NCBI GenBank assembly: GCA_964394585.1
Contig: CAYMYI010000163.1
Coordinates: forward strand, 1-7,862
Direction of reading: 5' to 3'
Source of the DNA: CAYUJH01 sp964394585
GTDB taxonomy: Bacteria; Bacteroidota; Bacteroidia; Cytophagales; Flammeovirgaceae
Length of the DNA: 7,862 nt
Shown here: positions 5,375 to 7,862 of the stretch, one piece after another
Layout: each line of letters opens with the position of its first letter
Position numbering within the stretch: the first letter of the stretch is position 1
Notes under the pieces: model-generated
Seen by the model: only the letters and a program-made list of their open reading frames with translations
What the model was told of the DNA's origin: nothing
The model's database searches: none
Position numbers and translations under genes: made by a program

Positions 5375-6319
5375 ATGATGCACATTGTTCTCCTCGATGC
5401 CGACTCTTTAGGAACTGATTTAGATCTTTCCGTTTTTCAATCGCTTGGTACGTTTACAAGTTACCCTGCCACGCAGGATCGTCAAATCGTAGAACGCCTC
5501 AAAAGTGCTGAAGTTGCCATTGTAAACAAAATTCAAATCAACCGGAGTACAATGGAGGCATGCCCGCAACTCAAGCTCATTTGTATCTCGGCAACCGGTA
5601 TGAACAACGTAGATCTGCAAGCTGCCTCCGAAATGGGAATAGCCGTTAAAAACGTAAAAGGCTACTCAACGGAAAGCGTTGCCCAAATCACTTGGGGGCT
5701 TATTCTACAGCTCATCAACCATACTGAATATTTTAATCAATATGTACATTCTGGTGCATATGCTCAAAGCAACATGTTTACCCATTTTGGCAGAATTTAC
5801 CGAGAGTTACACACGCTACAACTCGGAATTATTGGGCTAGGAACCATTGGTGAACGAGTTGCCAACATTGGAGAAGCTTTTGGGATGCGTATTGTTTTTC
5901 ATTCGCCTTCGGGGAAACGAGATCATCCATTGTATCGGAAAGTATCGTTAGACACTCTACTTGCTACCTCTGATATTGTAAGTATCCACACACCATTAAC
6001 ACCTACTACTGAAAACCTGATTGGAGAAACCGAACTCAAGCGAATGCCCCAACATGCTATTTTGATTAACACCGCTAGAGGTGGTATAGTGAACGAGCAA
6101 GCATTGGCACAAAGCCTGAAAGAAGGAGAAATTGCCGGTGCAGGCATCGATGTATTTACCCAAGAGCCAATCCATCCTGAAAATCCATTGTTGCAAGTAG
6201 GCGATACTCAGCGCCTTATTTTAACCCCCCATATTGCATGGACCAGCCACGAAGCGCGCAAAACACTGGTAGCTCAAGTGGCTGAAAACATCCGAAACTT
6301 TGCGAAAACCAAAGAATAA
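5375..6319 (+). CDS. D-2-hydroxyacid dehydrogenase (glycerate / hydroxypyruvate reductase-like)
   Basis: 314 residues, a typical length for the family of NAD(P)-dependent oxidoreductases acting on D-2-hydroxy acids. The cofactor motif GLGTIG is at 154-159. The catalytic set is present: R235 in NTARGG, E264 in the GIDVFTQEP stretch, and H286 in TPHIAW. VKGYSTESVAQ (94-104) is the conserved substrate and hinge region. At the end of the second cofactor strand the usual Asp is replaced: FHSPSGKRD gives S177, with K181 and R182 nearby. That hints at acceptance of NADPH. General resemblance points to glycerate dehydrogenase or hydroxypyruvate reductase, but the substrate cannot be fixed from sequence alone. 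There are two adjacent Met codons; I use the first. It is the first gene of the plus-strand group, divergent from map, with ribBA 86 bases downstream. Confidence 0.9.
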   Translation: MMHIVLLDADSLGTDLDLSVFQSLGTFTSYPATQDRQIVERLKSAEVAIVNKIQINRSTMEACPQLKLICISATGMNNVDLQAASEMGIAVKNVKGYSTESVAQITWGLILQLINHTEYFNQYVHSGAYAQSNMFTHFGRIYRELHTLQLGIIGLGTIGERVANIGEAFGMRIVFHSPSGKRDHPLYRKVSLDTLLATSDIVSIHTPLTPTTENLIGETELKRMPQHAILINTARGGIVNEQALAQSLKEGEIAGAGIDVFTQEPIHPENPLLQVGDTQRLILTPHIAWTSHEARKTLVAQVAENIRNFAKTKE

Positions 6320-6333
6320 CAAAACTCCTTTCT

Positions 6334-6377
6334 ACTTCGAGAAGTTGGTATGTACAGAACGCAAGACTTCTCTACTT
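6334..6377 (+). promoter_or_regulatory. hairpin pair between the dehydrogenase and ribBA, possible weak terminator or attenuator
   Basis: GAGAAGT (6339-6345) is the exact inverted copy of ACTTCTC (6366-6372), with a 20-base loop, and TACTTTTT follows. ACTTC at 6334-6338 can pair with GAAGT (6341-6345) instead, so two exclusive folds exist. The long loop and short T-run make it a weak terminator at most. It may partly separate ribBA expression from the dehydrogenase. Confidence 0.3.
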
Positions 6378-6405
6378 TTTAGTTTCAATTCTTAACCTTA
6401 CCTAA

Positions 6406-7635
6406 ATGACAGATAAAATTGTATTGGATAGCATCGAAGATGCCATCGCAGATATAAAAGCAGGGAAAATGGTGGTAGTAGTCGACGATGAGAATCGCGA
6501 AAATGAAGGCGATTTGATTTGTGCGGCTGAAAAGATAACCCCCGAAATGGTCAATTTCATGATCAAAGAAGCCCGTGGTTTTCTGTGCGTTGCCCTTCCG
6601 GAAGCGCGTTGTGAAGCGCTAAAGCTCGATATGATGGTAAACACCAACACCTCTGTACACACCACCGCTTTTACGGTAACGGTAGACTACCTGAAAGAAG
6701 GCTGCACTACCGGTATTTCGGCGTACGATCGTGCTAAAACCATACAAGCGCTGGTAAACCCGCAAACAGTACCCGAAGATTTAGGGCGCCCGGGGCATAT
6801 TTCGCCCCTAAAAGCAAAAAACGGTGGAGTGCTTCGCAGAGCAGGACACACCGAAGCTGCCCTAGATTTAGCGAAACTTGCCGGTTTACAGCTTGGAGGT
6901 GTGCTGATTGAAATTATTAATGAAGATGGCTCCATGGCGCGCCTGCCCGACCTCAAAGTATTTGCCGATCGGTTCGGGCTCAAGCTTATTTCTATCGAAG
7001 ACTTAATTGCCTATAGGCTAAAGTCAGAAAGTTTGATAGAGCGCCAAATTGATATAAAAATGCCTACCGAATTTGGCGATTTCAGCCTCACTGCCTACCG
7101 TCAAACCAATAATAATCAGCTTCACTTAGCTCTTACCAAAGGTAGCTGGGCACCCGATGAGCCTATTCTAGCCCGCGTACACTCTTCCTGTGTTACAGGC
7201 GACATCTTCGGCTCGTGCCGATGCGATTGCGGTCCACAGTTGCAAGCAGCTATGGAAAAAGTAGAAGCTGAAGGAAAAGGCATCATCGTTTACATGAACC
7301 AAGAAGGGAGAGGTATTGGCCTGCTCAATAAACTAAAAGCGTATAAACTCCAAGAAGAAGGCTTCGATACAGTAGAGGCGAACATAAAGCTTGGGTTTAA
7401 AATGGATGAACGCGATTATGGCGTAGGTGCCCAAATTTTACGCGATATGGGAGTAACCAAAATGCGGCTGATGACTAATAACCCTAAAAAGCGGGCAGGA
7501 CTTATCGGCTATGGGCTTGAAATTGTAGAAGTAGAACCTTTAGAAATTCCTCCCAACCCCCATAACCTCAACTATCTTTCTACAAAACGCGATAAAATGG
7601 GGCATTCTATTTTAAAATCAAATACGAAACTATAG
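6406..7635 (+). CDS. ribBA: bifunctional 3,4-dihydroxy-2-butanone-4-phosphate synthase / GTP cyclohydrolase II
   Basis: Supplies both precursors of riboflavin: the four-carbon unit from ribulose 5-phosphate and the pyrimidine from GTP. 409 residues, normal for the fused enzyme. The N-terminal RibB domain (about 4-205) has DDENRENEGD (27-36) with its metal-binding acids, TGISAYDRAKT (102-112), H131 in RPGH and H148 in GHTEA. The C-terminal RibA domain (about 210-405) has RVHSSCVTGD (257-266). The zinc cysteines are C262, C273 and C275 within CRCDCG, with an extra C271. MNQEGRGIGL (297-306), Y313, the RDYGVGAQ segment (337-343) and LMTNNPKKR (355-363) complete it. Both active sites look intact. 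No FMN riboswitch lies in the 86-base leader. The flavin reductase gene begins 2 bases after the stop, so the two genes are almost certainly co-transcribed. Confidence 0.97.
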   Translation: MTDKIVLDSIEDAIADIKAGKMVVVVDDENRENEGDLICAAEKITPEMVNFMIKEARGFLCVALPEARCEALKLDMMVNTNTSVHTTAFTVTVDYLKEGCTTGISAYDRAKTIQALVNPQTVPEDLGRPGHISPLKAKNGGVLRRAGHTEAALDLAKLAGLQLGGVLIEIINEDGSMARLPDLKVFADRFGLKLISIEDLIAYRLKSESLIERQIDIKMPTEFGDFSLTAYRQTNNNQLHLALTKGSWAPDEPILARVHSSCVTGDIFGSCRCDCGPQLQAAMEKVEAEGKGIIVYMNQEGRGIGLLNKLKAYKLQEEGFDTVEANIKLGFKMDERDYGVGAQILRDMGVTKMRLMTNNPKKRAGLIGYGLEIVEVEPLEIPPNPHNLNYLSTKRDKMGHSILKSNTKL

Positions 7636-7637
7636 GC

Positions 7638-7862
7638 ATGGTCATCAAATCGTACTCACACGAAGATATTTTGCAGATGGACACAGGGTTTCGGCGAAAC
7701 TTTGTCAATACGCTAGCGGGCTTCAAAAGTGCAAACCTCATCGGAACGCAAAACACCGAAGGGGTCACAAACCTTGCTATCTTTAATTCGGTCATTCACT
7801 TAGGCGCTAATCCACCACTTTTGGGCTTCGTATTGCGCCCACTCACAGTAGAGCGGCATACT
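7638..7862 (+). CDS. flavin reductase-like FMN-binding split-barrel protein, 3' end cut by window edge
   Basis: 75 codons are visible from the ATG at 7638 and the frame is open to the window end. The protein begins MVIKSYSHEDI. It then shows the FMN-binding split-barrel pattern: SANLIGTQNTEGVTNLAIF, NSVIHLGANPPLLGFVLRP and ERHT. This resembles the flavin reductase-like family, whose members bind FMN and reduce flavin with NAD(P)H. Such proteins are usually near 200 residues, so about a third is seen. It starts 2 bases after the ribBA stop, indicating translational coupling and a flavin-related role. The exact activity, reductase or other FMN enzyme, cannot be told from this fragment. Confidence 0.85.
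   Translation, partial: MVIKSYSHEDILQMDTGFRRNFVNTLAGFKSANLIGTQNTEGVTNLAIFNSVIHLGANPPLLGFVLRPLTVERHT

Noticed and set aside
6320..6405. FMN riboswitch in front of ribBA
   Set aside because: The leader is only 86 bases and lacks the conserved sequence blocks of the FMN aptamer; only a simple hairpin is visible.
6402..6983. Minus-strand ORFs of 87 and 98 codons inside ribBA
   Set aside because: They are shadows of a fully conserved coding frame, with Ser/Arg/Pro-rich translations typical of antisense reading.

Overview
The window reads as a chromosomal housekeeping segment from a member of the Bacteroidota, probably Cytophagales-like. This rests on protein style: a BT_0820-type HAD phosphatase, a ThuA-domain protein with a signal peptide, a fused RibBA, and the distinctive dCTP deaminase. 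It also rests on TAnnTTTG-type promoter boxes and the absence of clear Shine-Dalgarno sequences. No transposase, phage gene, CRISPR array, tRNA or rRNA was seen. The lineage is inferred from recognition only.

Layout. Positions 1-5250 carry six genes, all on the minus strand. In transcription order they are map (methionine aminopeptidase), a small HAD phosphatase followed by a strong terminator, a secreted ThuA-like protein, dcd (dCTP deaminase), a cysteine-less ArsC/Spx-fold protein, and ndh (type II NADH dehydrogenase, cut by the left edge). Positions 5375-7862 carry three plus-strand genes: a D-2-hydroxyacid dehydrogenase, ribBA, and a flavin reductase cut by the right edge. The two groups diverge from a 124-base region that holds two face-to-face -10 boxes.

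Gene relationships. map and the HAD gene look like one operon. ribBA and the flavin reductase are separated by 2 bases, which couples the start of flavin synthesis to a flavin-using or flavin-reducing enzyme. ndh is also a flavoprotein but is far away and on the other strand.

The unexplained part is the 631-base gap between the ArsC-like gene and dcd (1858-2488). It holds two copies of a five-codon ORF (MNARV-stop), 81 bases apart, that differ only at synonymous positions. Further along the same strand lie a GC-rich hairpin and a hairpin followed by seven Ts. No ordinary plus-strand gene lies upstream of that terminator, so the gap may encode a short structured RNA with micro-ORFs. I do not recognise it. 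It is the best candidate here for something undescribed, but the evidence is one sequence only.

Other oddities are a dCTP deaminase in which the usual active-site Asp is His, the loss of every cysteine in the ArsC-like protein, and a terminator placed directly in front of the ThuA-like gene.
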